Assembly (NCBI GenBank): GCA_025766275.1
Contig: JAFKAC010000003.1
Coordinates: 1,302,001-1,366,000, forward strand
Direction of reading: 5' to 3'
DNA: 64,000 nucleotides
Origin: Lactarius indigo
Lineage: Eukaryota > Basidiomycota > Agaricomycetes > Russulales > Russulaceae
Shown: in pieces, positions 32,019 through 43,997 of the stretch
Position numbering within the stretch: the stretch's first letter is position 1
Layout: every line of letters begins with the position of its first letter
Program-made: the position numbers and the translations under genes
The notes under the pieces: model-generated
What the model was told of the DNA's origin: nothing
The model's database searches: none
Seen by the model: only the letters and a program-made list of their open reading frames with translations

Positions 32019-35000
32019 TTAATCAACGATCCTTGCGTGCCACCCGATCCACCACAACACTACGGCGAACTGTGCCCCAACAACGCACATCTCCACCAGA
32101 ACCGCCACCCATAAAATCAGAGCCAAGATCCCGAAGAGCGGCACGCTGATCCACCACAGCCCTGGAGATGCGTTGAACGGTAGGCGGTACAGCGACGAAA
32201 AGGAGCGTGCAGCCCGCGCCTGCAGTATCAGAACGGCCAGCGTGCTGAAGCAAAAGAGGATGAGCGCAACCCAATGTCGGAAGGATCGCCTAGGAAGCGC
32301 TTTGATTGGGTATCTCTCTGTCTCCCCTGTGAACTCATTTCGATACCAAGGAATGATGAGAAAGTCTTGGGCATCCACGCCAATCACCTTTCCATAATTC
32401 CTCCAAAGTGGTGTCACGGAATCCAGGAGGATTGTAAGCGCGTCCATGCCAAATTCCCACAGCTGCTGATAGCGGTCTTTGTATCTCTCTTCCAAGGCAA
32501 TGATTTCAGACAGCTAAGTGAACACTCAGCACTAGTCCAGAACAGGGTGTTCGTTAGACGTACTTCGGGGTAGACAGAAGAAGTATGTCCCATGGCATTG
32601 TTGTACTCCATCTTCACAGACGTATGCAGCTTCTTCGTCCTCGCCAGTGTCTCGGTAACCTCCTGCACTTTCTGGGATATAAGGCCACGGCGACGCTCAA
32701 GAGCGTCTAGTGATCGTTGAAGGGACTGCAGCGGAGAATCGAGCACACTCGCCGGAGGAGCGATCTCAGGCGTGACACGCTTGCTGGAGATACGTCTGTA
32801 CGGTACTTCTCTGCCGTACAATATTGTCATGTATGTCCTCGACAGCCTGCCAACCTCTTTTCTGGCGGGTGGAACCGGTTACGACCGCTGGGTCGTGAGA
32901 GAATGCGTCAGTGAGCTCGGGAGGGAGAGGCTCGTAGGTTAGACCCAAAGCCTTGGACATCTTCAACTGAACCGCTTCGTATTCCTTGATCCCACCTGCT
33001 ATGCGCTGTAAAAGGTAGCGATTCCTCTGGTTTTGAGCAACCGCACCCTCGAGAAGTCTGAGAAGAGGATTTTTGAGACAGCCCGACTATGATTTGAAAA
33101 ACTTACTCTGCGCGTCGCTCGTATTCTTCTTGCTCGGCCTCTTCGTCGACTTGGGCCTCTTCTTCTGTCAAGGACGGCTGTGGAGACGAAGGCAATGACG
33201 TCCTAGGTCCCCGCAATAAGCGGTCTAGCCTCGGCGAAACTTTCTGGGACGGCGGGAGTTCAGAAGAAGGACGAGCGGTTAAAAGTTCATCGAGGCCGGG
33301 CGTTCGCAACTCCCGGGGCTCTTGCACAGCCGTTCCTGGTGAACTCGTCCATTCAACAGGGGCATGTCCCTCATCTGCCACCTTCTGCTCGTCTTTGGTT
33401 TGAGTTCGTGGTACCAGATCCAGATCCAGGGGTTTGAAAAAACGTTTACGTGTGCCATGCTTCTTGCCGGGTTCGTCACGTCCGTTCTCTTCTGATGCAG
33501 ATGGATGCGATGAAGACGCCTCGTCGCTCTCGTTTCCCTTTCGTCGAACACGTGCAGCAAGGTCTCGTAAGTACACACGGCTGCTTGACCTCGACGAAGA
33601 AACTCCGCGTGTACGCGAACCGTTGAAAAAGCCGCTATACAGAGAACTTTGCCGTGAGTCATCGACTGGTTTTCGGCTGGGCTCGGTGATAGGCTCAAAC
33701 GAAACACGGCCGTCGTCTGATCGCCGACGAGATAAGGAGGGGTGTAACTGATCTCGTGTGCCATGGGCGAAAAGATGGTGATATGATGATGACGCGTGGG
33801 CTTGTTCAGGCGAAAGTGAAGGCGAGTCAAGGTTGTTCAGGACATCTTCTGGTATGGTTTCCATGGCCATTGCCGCCAGACGTGCTTGCGCCCTAACGCG
33901 TTCCTCGAAGAGAAGTGCGGTAACGTGCCACGGGAAACGGGGACCACGACCCGGGCGCTTAGAACGGAGGTGCTTAAGCCAGGTCAAGGGCTCGGCTTGT
34001 TCGAGAGTCGCCTGGACAAGGGGATCCAGACCCGCGTGCCACTTCACTACGGTAAGAATAGGATTGCTTGCTTTCGGGTCGGTCTTCAGAGTGTCGGAAA
34101 GGAAGGCATATCTACGCCGCAATTGGTCAGCCGTGATCACGGCCTTTTTCAGCGTATGGGGTTGTGCAAAAGCCTTGATCCTAGAGATTTTATCTGTCTT
34201 ATCATAAGAGAGGCTACCCTAGCTAATGTCACAGGGGATTTTACCTGTGAAAGCGGCTTCTTGCTTCTCGAGCGTGTCTTTGGATAGCACCGGCAACGGC
34301 TTGTCTTTGTGCCGACGCTTTGTTATTGACAAGGGCCATTTTCTATCTGTTTTGTCCTCTTCGGAAAGAGTTCCGCCCCAATCAAGCGTGGCACCATCGT
34401 CGACTGACGTTGGTACAGGGTGAAGGCGATCAATTCCGACCGAAGGGCTAAAATCTAGTTCCGATTCCAAACTAGGTTTGGAGATGCGGGAAGCCTGGGG
34501 ATTGAGTGGTGGTAAAGAATATCTGACAGGGGAAGAGCGCGACGAAGTAGAGACGGAGGAATCATTGACGCGAGCCGCCCGGAGCCTTGCTTCACGGCGG
34601 AGTTTCAGCTTGAGAGCGCGTTGGACGTCCTCCAGTATTTTCGGGTCTGAAGTGAAGGAGTTGGCGCATGTACAAGGTTATTTAACAGCACCTCACCTTC
34701 GTGGGCTGTGGGCAGAAAAGAGTTAGTATTGAACGTCAGCAAGCACAGGGAAAGTTATTGGGCCTCACACAGGTCGTACTCGTCAGAGAACACACCAGGC
34801 TCCAGTTCGTCCAATGAGGAGGATTCGACACTCCCTGCCAACCAACGCCCCTTGTCACTCCTAAGGGATTTGACTGGGTCAACAGCCGTCAGTGTTCTCC
34901 TCCGCACCATCTGTGCGTGTCTCGGAGGTTGCAGGCGGTCGGACGGTGAGCCGGTGACATGGGCAGATCTTACTCTTCGTCTTCCTTCGACCTGATAATC

Positions 35001-35153
35001 GCCGGTGTCGAAGCCAACTGAGACGTGCCTCAGCGGGGGAGGTAGACCAAGGCCTATGGAAGGCTGGTTGCCGAAGCTGTCAACATCCGAGGACGGATCT
35101 CCCGGGTGAAGGGAACTATGAAGTGTGGCGCTCTCTAGTAGTAGATTCGCCAG
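32019..35153 (-). CDS. Uncharacterised coiled-coil protein with C-terminal membrane helices
   Basis: Readable exons are complement(32019..32513,32564..32808,32855..33057,33107..34193,34245..34646,34697..34705,34769..35153); the 5' end is unresolved because the open frame runs to about 35262 without an ATG. From 35153 it encodes about 941 aa. The N-terminal 600 residues are charged and Ser-rich (ITADQLRRRYAFLSDTLK, GRGPRFPWHVTALLFEE). A helical, probably coiled-coil region follows (LQSLQRSLDALERRRGLIS, LSEIIALEERYKDRYQQLW). The end has hydrophobic helices (HWVALILFCFSTLAVLILQ; then WWISVPLFGILALILWVAV and a further segment), so it is a tail-anchored or multi-pass membrane protein. A 9-nt micro-exon sits at 34697-34705. 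I do not recognise an orthologue. Confidence 0.6.
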
Positions 35154-35663
35154 CTGGAAATGCCTCGGTAGGTGCGGCCATCGACGACGGTGGACGGCCA
35201 CCTGAAGGAGAGACAGTGCTGGAGCACTTGAGTCTAATTGACGTCTGAGACGCAGCCGCAGTTACACCACATACGCTCACGTGGCCCAAACAGCGTTTAT
35301 CATGTGCTACATCGTTGCACCAATTCTACCACCAGGAGCGAAGGTCCCAACACGGGAACACCGCCTTTATCGGGCTATTTATAGGCCACGCCTACTGTGC
35401 CAGGCCCGCTACGTGCAAGCATAGATATAAGAAAGCGTGAATCATAATTCTGACACCCGCGAAGTGATCTGCACTCTAGGAACTGGGTAACGATGCAAGC
35501 GTAAAGGTGATTTTTCTTGTATTCTGGTGGTCCCTTTGGAAATAGAGGGAACGAAGCAACAACTTGGTCGAAGCGTCTGCCCCGTTTTGTAATTATAATG
35601 GGTAACTGATGGCACGCGACAACAATCTTTGCCAAGTGCGGGACCGAAGAAGGTAAAGCTCTG
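35154..35663. other. 5' region of the membrane protein gene and spacer
   Basis: Between SURF1 and the last sure exon of the preceding gene. One reading frame offers an ATG at 35181 (MAAPTEAFPAGEST) that runs into a stop one frame away from the downstream exon. Another start at about 35301 would splice with GTGAGC. I cannot choose between them. Confidence 0.35.
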
Positions 35664-36677
35664 CTACCGTGGGAGCCTCGCAGACACGCGCCGTTGCTTG
35701 AGCAGCAGCCGTATGAACATAGCGGTTGTGAGTGCTGAGAGAGAATACCTAGGTGTGATCAATGTAGTCCTCCGACAAGCAATAGGCTAAACTTACCAAG
35801 TCGCCACATACGATGCATGCGCGTTGCGTATGTCTACTATGGGCGTTTTACCTATCGGGACCCCATTTTGCAAGCGCATGGCGACCTCCCCAGCATGGCC
35901 CTCTATGTATAATTAGAATCGGTGGTTCGAGATGAATTGAAACTTACCAAATATCTCTTCTATCAACACAGGTTGAACGTTGGACGATTCGCCTCCCGCA
36001 TGGTTTGCCATAGCGGCGATATCTGCCCAGTACCACTCTCCCTTCTCCGGGTTGTTGTCGGGCGTGAAGCTGTTGCGGGCTTGCGACTCTCTAAGCATAC
36101 CGTGAATTTCTACTTCTCCCTCCGGAGTGGAGAATTTTCTCTTCGTGGCGACATGTTCAGAGATGAATCCACGATCCACAAGGACTGTAGAGCCGTCTGT
36201 TCGAACGAGGGGCGTGATGAGATGGAAACCGTTTTTGCCATCCATAACGCGAGGACCCAGGAGAATAGAGTGGGCATCGTCCCACTTTCCTCGTAGTGTG
36301 ACTCTTCTGTATACGAAGTCCGGAATAACAGCGAGGCTGCAGCACAATGAACACACCGAACACAGGAACTAACAGCACACTTACTTCACTTTGTTTGGAA
36401 GTGGAATCGGCTCCTGCTGAAGTTTTTCAGACAGTTCGTCAATGAGGTCGACCTTCCATTTCAGTCTCTGGACTTGCCATGTCCCCAACGCGAAAGTTAA
36501 AACAGGGATAAGACCCAAGCCAACAAGTGCCGGGTTTAATAACGAGTAACGTTTCGCAGCATAGGGTGTCCCTGTGCCTTTATCTGCATGTTGAAAGCGA
36601 GCCCGAATGTGAGTAGGCCTGCCAACGCGACCTAAGGCTAGACGTTGGCGGATGCTAGCATGCAACCAAGATGCCAT
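35664..36677 (-). CDS. SHY1: SURF1/Shy1 cytochrome c oxidase assembly protein
   Basis: Four exons, complement(35664..35748,35797..35902,35948..36336,36385..36677), 290 aa. SURF1 helps insert heme a into Cox1 at the mitochondrial inner membrane. An Arg-rich presequence ([20 protein letters not shown]) precedes the first membrane helix [19 protein letters not shown]. The intermembrane domain carries [51 protein letters not shown] and [14 protein letters not shown]. The second helix [18 protein letters not shown] lies at the C-terminus with basic residues after it. The two-helix topology and length match the family. Introns are 45-48 nt. Confidence 0.93.
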
Positions 36678-36800
36678 GAAAATCAGCACGAGTGTCCCCG
36701 TTTTGGAAGAGCAACCTCGGCCCGTGCAGAATTCCCACGCACTCGGAATGACTTAGCACACTGCCCGCCGTTGACTTTATCCGCAGCTTCTACTACCATT
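36678..36800. promoter_or_regulatory. Divergent promoter, SURF1 and SLA2
   Basis: About 120 bp separate the two coding starts. No recognised element. Confidence 0.45.
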
Positions 36801-39800
36801 ATGTACGTTTGTGAGAAAATTGACACACAGTACGCTCAGTCCTTCCTGATAGGTCATACGGACGGCGGCCTGGTGCCGGATTCGACATTGACGGCGATGA
36901 AGTGCACTATCCGACTCGGCCTGTGGACAAAGACAAGGCCGAACAAGAACTGATTGTCAACATAAAGAAGGCAACCAGTACCGATGAGACTGCACCGAAA
37001 CAGAAGCATGTTCGCAGTAAGTGTGCCGTTCTCGAATCCCAGATCTTCATGTCGTGACATTGCATAGAGTGCATCGTGTACACCTGGGATTATCACTCGT
37101 CTATCTCCTTTTGGTCGGGACTTCGCGTCCAGCCAATCCTTTCTGATGAAGTTCAAACCTTTAAGGCTCTTATAACGGTCCACAAAGTCATTCAGGAGGG
37201 TCACCCAGTTGTGCGTGATGGAATACAACTGTGTCACACTTGACCTGGTTCTAATGCATACTGTGGTAGACAATCAAGGAAGCACAAAGTCAAACAGGTT
37301 GGCTTGAGACGTGCTCGCGAACCGTCGGCCAAGACGGTGGTAAAGGTAACGCTCGTCTCCCACTTATATTTCGACTCCAAGTCACTGATCTACCAAGGGT
37401 ACGGTCCTCTCATCCGCGCATACGTACAGTTTTTATTGGCAAAGCTTCGATTTCACCGTCTCAGGCCAGAGTTTAATGGCCTTTTTGAGTATGAGGAATA
37501 TGTCACTTTGAAGGGCATCGATGACCCCAATGAAGGGTAAGCAAACGAAGTGATGTTTTATTATTGTCATTTCACCCCATGTCATTAGGTTTGAGACAAT
37601 CTCGGATCTCATGCAGCTGCAGGACCAGATCGAGTCGTTTCAGAAAATGGTCTTTTCGCACTTCCGGCTCTCCGCCAATAATGAATGTCGCATCTCTTCT
37701 TTGGTTCCCCTAGTCAAGGAGAGTTGGGGGATATACAGATTTATCACGAGCATGTTGCGTGCCATGTACCGAAGTTCGTTCTTTGGGCTTTAAATATCGC
37801 AAACCTACTCATTCCCTCACCTTCGATTACAGGAACCAATGACACCGAAGCACTCGAAATTCTTCGTCAGCGGTATAATGCTCAACACTATGGACTGCGC
37901 AAGTTTTATTATGAGTGCTCCAATCTGAAGTACCTCACTGGTCTCATCAATGTTCCAAAACTCGGACAGGTTGGCCACCCGTCTTCAGCATTGCATTTAT
38001 CGCTGGTTAATCACCTTGTTGACAGGAACCTCCAAATTTAATCGATAATGAGGGTGCTCCTGACTTACCCGCTCGCCCTACAACCGCGGCAGCCGCAAAA
38101 TCACCCACGCCACCTCCCGCCGCTCCAGTTGCCGATGAAGCAGCTATTAATGAACAAGCGCGACTGCTTAAGCAATACGAAGATCAGCAAGCAGCGTTGC
38201 GGGCTCAGCAAGAAGCTGAAGAACGCCGGCGCCAGGAACTCGAGCACCAACAACAACTTGAATTCGAGCAAAGGCAGCGCGAGCAGCAAGAGCGCGAGAG
38301 GCTAGCTCTCGAACAACTTCAGCAACAACAGTTTTATCAACTCAATAATCAAGCAGCCCAGCGAGTCAACGAGTTAGAGCGTGAGCTACTCGGTGCACGA
38401 GGGCAGTTTGAACGAGATCAGTTACTTCTTGAGCAGTATGACCGAGTAAGTATTTCGTTTCGTGGTTTTTAGTGCGTACTTTGACGACTCTTCACAGAGA
38501 GTCAAAGCCCTCGAGGGAGAGCTAGGATCTATTTCCGCGAACATCAATTCTCAAATGACATCGAAAGATGACCTTATCAAGCAACTCCAGGACCAGGTCA
38601 CCCTATGGCGAAATAAATACGAGGCTCTTGCGAAGTTGTACAGCCAGCTGCGTACGGAGCACCTCGACATGCTGTCAAAAAGCAAGCAGCTGCAGCTTAA
38701 AGCCAACTCTGCTCAAGAGGCGATTGACCGCATGGAAAGGATGGAGCGCGACCTGAAGGCTAAGAACTTGGAGCTCGCTGATATGATCCGCGAGCGTGAC
38801 CGAGCCCGTTTTGATGTGGATCGTCAGAAGGCTTCTCACAGAGAAGAGATGGACCGCCTTCGTCGTGAGATCGACTTTGCGCGCGAAAGGGCCGAGGACG
38901 CAACCCGATCTAAGAGTTCCGAAGTGTCAAACGTACTTCAAAGATACAATCGGCAGATTAGCGAGCTTGAGGACTCTTTGCGTGTAGGTTCCGGCGCGCT
39001 GTCTCCTCCCGGCTTAACCTTAATGTCGGTCACAGGCCAAACAAATTCAGCTTGACGATCTCTTGGCCAAATTAGACGCCGCCTCGGGTGAATTGGAACA
39101 CCTACGCGACGAGAAAGACCAGGAAATAGCCATTTTACAGGAGGGCATGGACCATACTCTTCAGCAACTCTCAGATACTCAGCAGGTGTGTACCTCTGTA
39201 TTTTATTCGTGGACCACCGATATATAATTGGGCCCAGAATCAAGGTTTGACGGACGAAGCTACCAATGCGCAGATCGACACCCTCATCCTTGATAATCGG
39301 AAAAAGCTCAACCAGATCATTGGTAACCCACTCTTCTTCCCCTCGGAGACTTCGCTGTAACATCGTCCCGTAGATTCGATCCTGCAGGCTTGCCAGAACA
39401 AAATTGATGAAGCAATATACGAACTCGAATCGCCGATGCAGGCCGGGAATCAGACCTCGACACCGGAGTATACGTTGTCTATGATTGAGAAGTCTCTGAG
39501 CAACGCAACGGATTTCGTCACCGTTTTCAATCTTTATCTCGAAGGGCAAGAAGGTGGCGATCACGTGGACGTTATCAAGGGAGCAAACGACTTTGCCCAG
39601 GCGATTGCAGACACCCTCAGGAGTGTCAAGGGCATTACCCGCTTAGTCAATGACGACGATGCTTCTGACAAGCTTGTCGCCATCGCCAAGTCGGCGGGCG
39701 ATGTCTGCTACAGGTTTTTCCTCAACCTGCAATCGTACAAACTCGAACTCGTCGACCGCAGTCAACGCACGAGCGTCGCGATGCGGAACAACGGCGAAGT

Positions 39801-40608
39801 CCGCAGCGCGCTCACGAGGCTATCTGAATCCGTCGAGGCGATCATCCCGAAGGGCAAGTCGCTCACCAAGGCGGTCAGCGGGGACATCGGGGATCTGGTC
39901 GAGCAGGAGATGCTCGGCGCGGCCAAGGCGATCGAAGCGGCGACGCAGCGCCTGCAGCAGCTCATAGCGCGGCCGCACGACTCGGCGCGCTTCTCCGCCG
40001 TGGACCTGCAGGTGCACGACTCGATCCTCGCGGCAGCGCTGGCGATCACGAACGCGATCGGGCGGCTCATCAAGGCGGCGACGGACTCGCAGCAGGAGAT
40101 CGTCGCGCAGGGAAAAGGCGCCAGCTCGACGCAGCAGTTCTACAAGCGCAACAACCGCTGGACGGACGGCCTCATCTCCTGCCGCGCGCTCGGTCGCGTT
40201 TGCAACCAACTTGCTCATCGAGGCGGCGGACGGCGTGCTCTCTGGCTACTCACTCGCTCGAGCAGCTCATCGTCGCGTCCAACGAGGTCGCGGGCGCCAC
40301 CGCACAGCTCGTCGCCTGCCTCGCGCGTCAAGGCGAACCTCATGTCTAAGACGCAGGAGCGCCTCGAACTCGCTGCCAAGGCGGTCACCGAGGCGTGCAA
40401 GGCGCTCGTGAAGCTCGTGCGCGCCATCTCGGCGAAGCAGATCGAGGAGGAGGATGTCGACTACAAGAACATGGCCGGGCTGGAGTTCAAGAAACGTGAG
40501 ATGGAACAGCAGGTCGAAATATTGCGTCTGGAGAAGGATTTGGGTGCCGCGAGACATCGGCTTGGTGCCATGCGTCGGGCGGGCTACCATACCGACGAGA
40601 CAGACTAA
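36801..40608 (+). CDS. SLA2: Endocytic adaptor SLA2/End4 (HIP1R family)
   Basis: Twelve exons, join(36801..36802,36853..37016,37068..37210,37270..37345,37398..37536,37589..37773,37833..37969,38026..38445,38498..38983,39036..39185,39238..39322,39374..40608), 1073 aa. SLA2 couples clathrin coats and PIP2 to actin at endocytic sites. The ANTH domain (KATSTDETAPKQKHVRKCIV, YTWDYHSS, VHKVIQEGHPV, RAYVQFLLAKLRFH, FNGLFEYEEY) is followed by a Pro-rich linker, a long Gln/Glu coiled coil (about residues 310-650) and the I/LWEQ (THATCH) actin-binding domain. Best evidence puts the start codon across intron 1: AT at 36801-36802 and G at 36853. Within the last exon three extra bases (about 40178, 40250 and 40318) throw about 50 residues of the THATCH core out of frame before it is restored at SRVKANLMSKTQERLE. 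Confidence 0.9.
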
Positions 40609-40959
40609 GAGAGCACTTTGGATTATATGTCGGATCTAAAACACACGGCTGGAGTTTTTGTTTTGTTCTTTCCCTAAATCCTTCTATGCAGAGCTCATCT
40701 TAATACCACAATGGTTCGAAAGTAGTAGTGAGAGTGATGCGTAGGAAAGTGCAAAGCGCATGCATCGCAAAGTACAGTAAGGGAGCGGCGGGGGTATAAT
40801 TAAACATGAAAAAAACGAAGCAATGTATGTACAGCAACGAATGTGGATATTAAAAAAAACTGGCAGCGAGTAATGTTGAAAGCAAGGAAACTAATAGACA
40901 TAAGGTAGGAAAGCGGATCCACAGACAACCATCCCAAGTCATAACATGAAGCACACAGG
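40609..40959. other. Convergent 3' spacer, SLA2 and Ser-rich gene
   Basis: A-rich spacer between convergent genes with several short A runs (for example near 40810 and 40852). Nothing else is seen. Confidence 0.4.
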
Positions 40960-43575
40960 TCAGCTGAGGACAGAGTGCTCCTCTTCCATGCTGCTTCGAA
41001 CCGTATCCAAAGAAGCCTTGCCCATGTCGAGGAAGCTGTCCTCCGGTGGCGACAACTCTCGATCTGCGTCGTCCTTCATATCAAGAAACGACGGCCTGCG
41101 TGAGATCGCCGGTTTCGGCGGTGCAGAAGAGGGAGAAGGGGGTTCAAGTATGCGACGTGCAGCAGCGCTTCGTCGCATAGGTGGCGGAGATAACGGGTGG
41201 AGGATGACACTACTCCGGTCTCCGGCTCCGATTGTAGGTACACTCTCGATCAGAGGGGAACTGGGTCCCGAAGACGTTGATGGTCGTATACGTAGGCGAG
41301 GGGGTACCGGGAGCCCAGGTAAGGCATTAGAGGACTGAAAAGACAAGGCGCGGGGGGCTATCGTGGGGGAGGGGGAAACAATAGCCTGTGGATGGACATT
41401 CGTGGAGTCGCCCACTTTCCCTTGCAGAGAATTCCCACGGGTCCTCAGTCGACCAGACCCGCCATTAATCGTATGAGAGGAGTCTAGATGCCGCGTGACG
41501 GGGGGTGGCGACAACTGGCCCGCCTGTCGTCGTTGATTCGGGTGCAGTGCGCCGAGAGTGCTTGGAAGCCATAGCAGAGGTGATTGAATTCTCGCGCGAT
41601 CGTACGAATTCACTGAGATTCTCGCCATCTCTGACCATGTTCTCGAACTTGAGAATATCCGCAGCTGACAAGATCTGCTGCGGCCCATAGTCTTGTGACT
41701 CGTTGCCGGTAGCAGGACTACTGTTCAAGGCTTCCTCATCCCAGAAAGACGACACTTCTAGCTTATTTGAAACAGACGATTGGATCACTGGAGCCGTGTG
41801 AGGGCGAGTATGAGGCGAGGTCGCTGAAGGTAGACTAAATATTGATTGCGTCTCATCATCTGGTCCCGGAGATTGAGGGGACGCAGTGACGTCGTGAACT
41901 CGAGCCGGAGAATAGGCGCTCGCGGACACGCAAGGGGTTTGAAATCGGCGGGGTCATTGGTAGCTTTGGCGATGGTTCATCAGGTACCGAAAGAGCATCT
42001 CGCCCCGGAGAAATGCTCGAAGAATTAGCCTGCTTCAGCGATGCCGGAAAAGGGGCCATTAGAATGCGGGTGTGGTGGAAGGAGCGTTGCTTCTTTAGCG
42101 GCTTCGTGTCCTCAGCATTGGGGAGAGTCGGGGACGGTGCACCGTTCCCCTGGGACCTCTTTGGTATGTTCTGTATCGATATAGCTTTCTTCAGGGTACG
42201 TGTAGGACTGAACTCCCTGCGAGATGTGGGGGGCTTGAACGGAGGGTCCTGCGCATCGCGATCCCTTGAGGGCGAAGAAGGTCGACTCTTGGTTGATTTT
42301 TTGGAGTCCTTGAGTCGCCGTACGTCCCGCCGGTGTCCTTCAGGCATCATAGTGTCGAATTTAGATGAGGTAGACGATGCGAAGGACAGACTAGACGAAG
42401 ATGAAGCCGCAGAATGAGTCGTCTGCTCTGGAAAAGCGGGTAGCAGAGAAAATTCGTCCCGCTGGGCACTTTCTGGAGCAGGCGGAAGCTCAATGGCTGG
42501 GGGAGCAGTTGGTGGTCGTAAAGAGTGTAATCTAGTCGACGAAGGTTGGCGAACAACAACACGAGGGGCAGAGTGATTATACGGGGAACACCCAGATGAC
42601 AATTTGTGATCAGATACCAGATAATCAAGGCCGGAAGTCGTCGAAGGGCCAACGTCAGTGAATCCCCGGGGTCTAGTCTTTGGGCGCGGAGGAACAGAAT
42701 TTGAATCCGTCAAAGTCACGGACGACGGGGAGGTGACGATGCAAGACCCCTCGTCCCAACCACTGCGAGTTGACTGGGGGGAAACGGGAGATGGGAGGTA
42801 AGGCTCCCGCGGAAGTACACGATCACTTTCTACGGTCAGGCTAAAAAGAAATTGAACATCTCAGCGTCGAACAACGAAGAAATTGTCCTGAAAAAAAAGC
42901 TCTTACCGGGACAAATGTCGACCAGAAGTCGTGGGGGACAAGAGAGGAGAGCTGACAGGAGAGAAGTCGGAGGTGACGTCGCTCCTATGATGGGAGAGAG
43001 AGGAAGAGGAAGCAAAGGACATGCGATTGTGGGCGTAAGGTGCGTCTCTCCGCACATGAGATTCATAGGTCGAAACGTCAGAGAGGGTAGAAAAGCGGAG
43101 GGATTCAGGGACATTAAGGGAGCCGTCCGGGAACCCGGGGGCAGCGAAAGGGTCTATGTCAGTGCTGAAAACCGACCGCTGGCAAGAGTCTACATAATCA
43201 TCAGGTTGGACCTCACTCGGGTCAGCCCATCCGACGGCGACAGAAACGGGCTTGAGCGCCGACTTTGCAGGACGGGGGGGCGCGTCGATATCGCCTGTGT
43301 GCAGAGGAAGGACGGGAGATGGGGGCTCTTCGACTGGAGTTGAGACTTTTTTTGGCTTGAGCCCGATGACAGAGGCAATGGTATTGAACTTTTTTGAACC
43401 TGAAAGTCTGTTGCCCTGGGTAGATGACTGCTGCTTATTGCTTCGGGAAGAGGTGGGGTCAGAAAAAAAAAAGAAGAAAAATGTCGGAAGGAGACACGCA
43501 CCTGGAAGAAGATTTTAAAAGAATCGAAGAGCGAGACCACCACGGACGAGAAGGGTTACTAGGAGATGGAATCAT
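40960..43575 (-). CDS. Uncharacterised Ser/Pro-rich protein
   Basis: Five exons, complement(40960..41523,41606..41859,41930..42840,42907..43440,43502..43575), 778 aa; all joins keep frame. It is dominated by Ser, Pro and Arg with many S-P and R-x-x-S sites, so a phosphorylated disordered protein is likely. More conserved-looking patches are FNTIASVIGLKPKKVSTP (near the N-terminus), ALKPVSVAVGWADPSEVQPD, SLRFSTLSDVSTYESHVRRD, RTLKKAISIQNIPKRSQ, ADILKFENMVRDGENLSEF and, at the C-terminus, SRRPSFLDMKDDADRELSP. No catalytic or membrane segment is seen. I do not recognise a family. Function is unknown. Confidence 0.65.
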
Positions 43576-43997
43576 GGACAGAGAAGGAGTGTGTGGGGTC
43601 AAAAGGACGATACAGACTGAATGAATGGAATGGATGGGTGAATGGACAGTTGGAAATTAGTACAGAGAGGCCCAAGGCCATTCGTGTCGGGGGTGCAATC
43701 GCGAAATTTACTTTTGAGTACGACGTTACGTGTTTTTTCTCTAATTCAGGGTTAACGCGGCAAGTGGATTTAAAGCTGCTTTCAACAAAGCTACGGTGGC
43801 AGGCGCTTTGCAATTAAAGAAGCTGATTCTGTCTCTTTCTCGACAACATATCCTCGCCCATCAAAATAGTTACTATTTGAGTTCTCCCTTTCCCGTAATG
43901 CACATATTGTGACCCATCCTTTTTCGGCTCGAAATCTCATCCGCGCCCATCAAAACATGTCGCGTCCGCGGCACACAACTCACGTAATAACAAAGTA
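43576..43997. other. Spacer between tandem minus-strand genes
   Basis: Contains the promoter of the Ser-rich gene and the 3' flank of the voltage-sensor gene. No feature is recognised. Confidence 0.4.

Noticed and set aside
33279..33830. Long minus-strand frame inside the membrane-protein exon
   Set aside because: It overlaps a longer, conserved-looking frame that splices correctly on both sides; it is a shadow frame.
39762..40218. Antisense open frames in the last SLA2 exon
   Set aside because: They arise from the GC-rich codon use of SLA2 and have no family similarity.
36801..40608. SLA2 as a mark of a mating-type (MAT) locus
   Set aside because: SLA2 flanks MAT in many ascomycetes, but here no HMG, homeodomain or pheromone-receptor gene is nearby and the organism looks basidiomycete.
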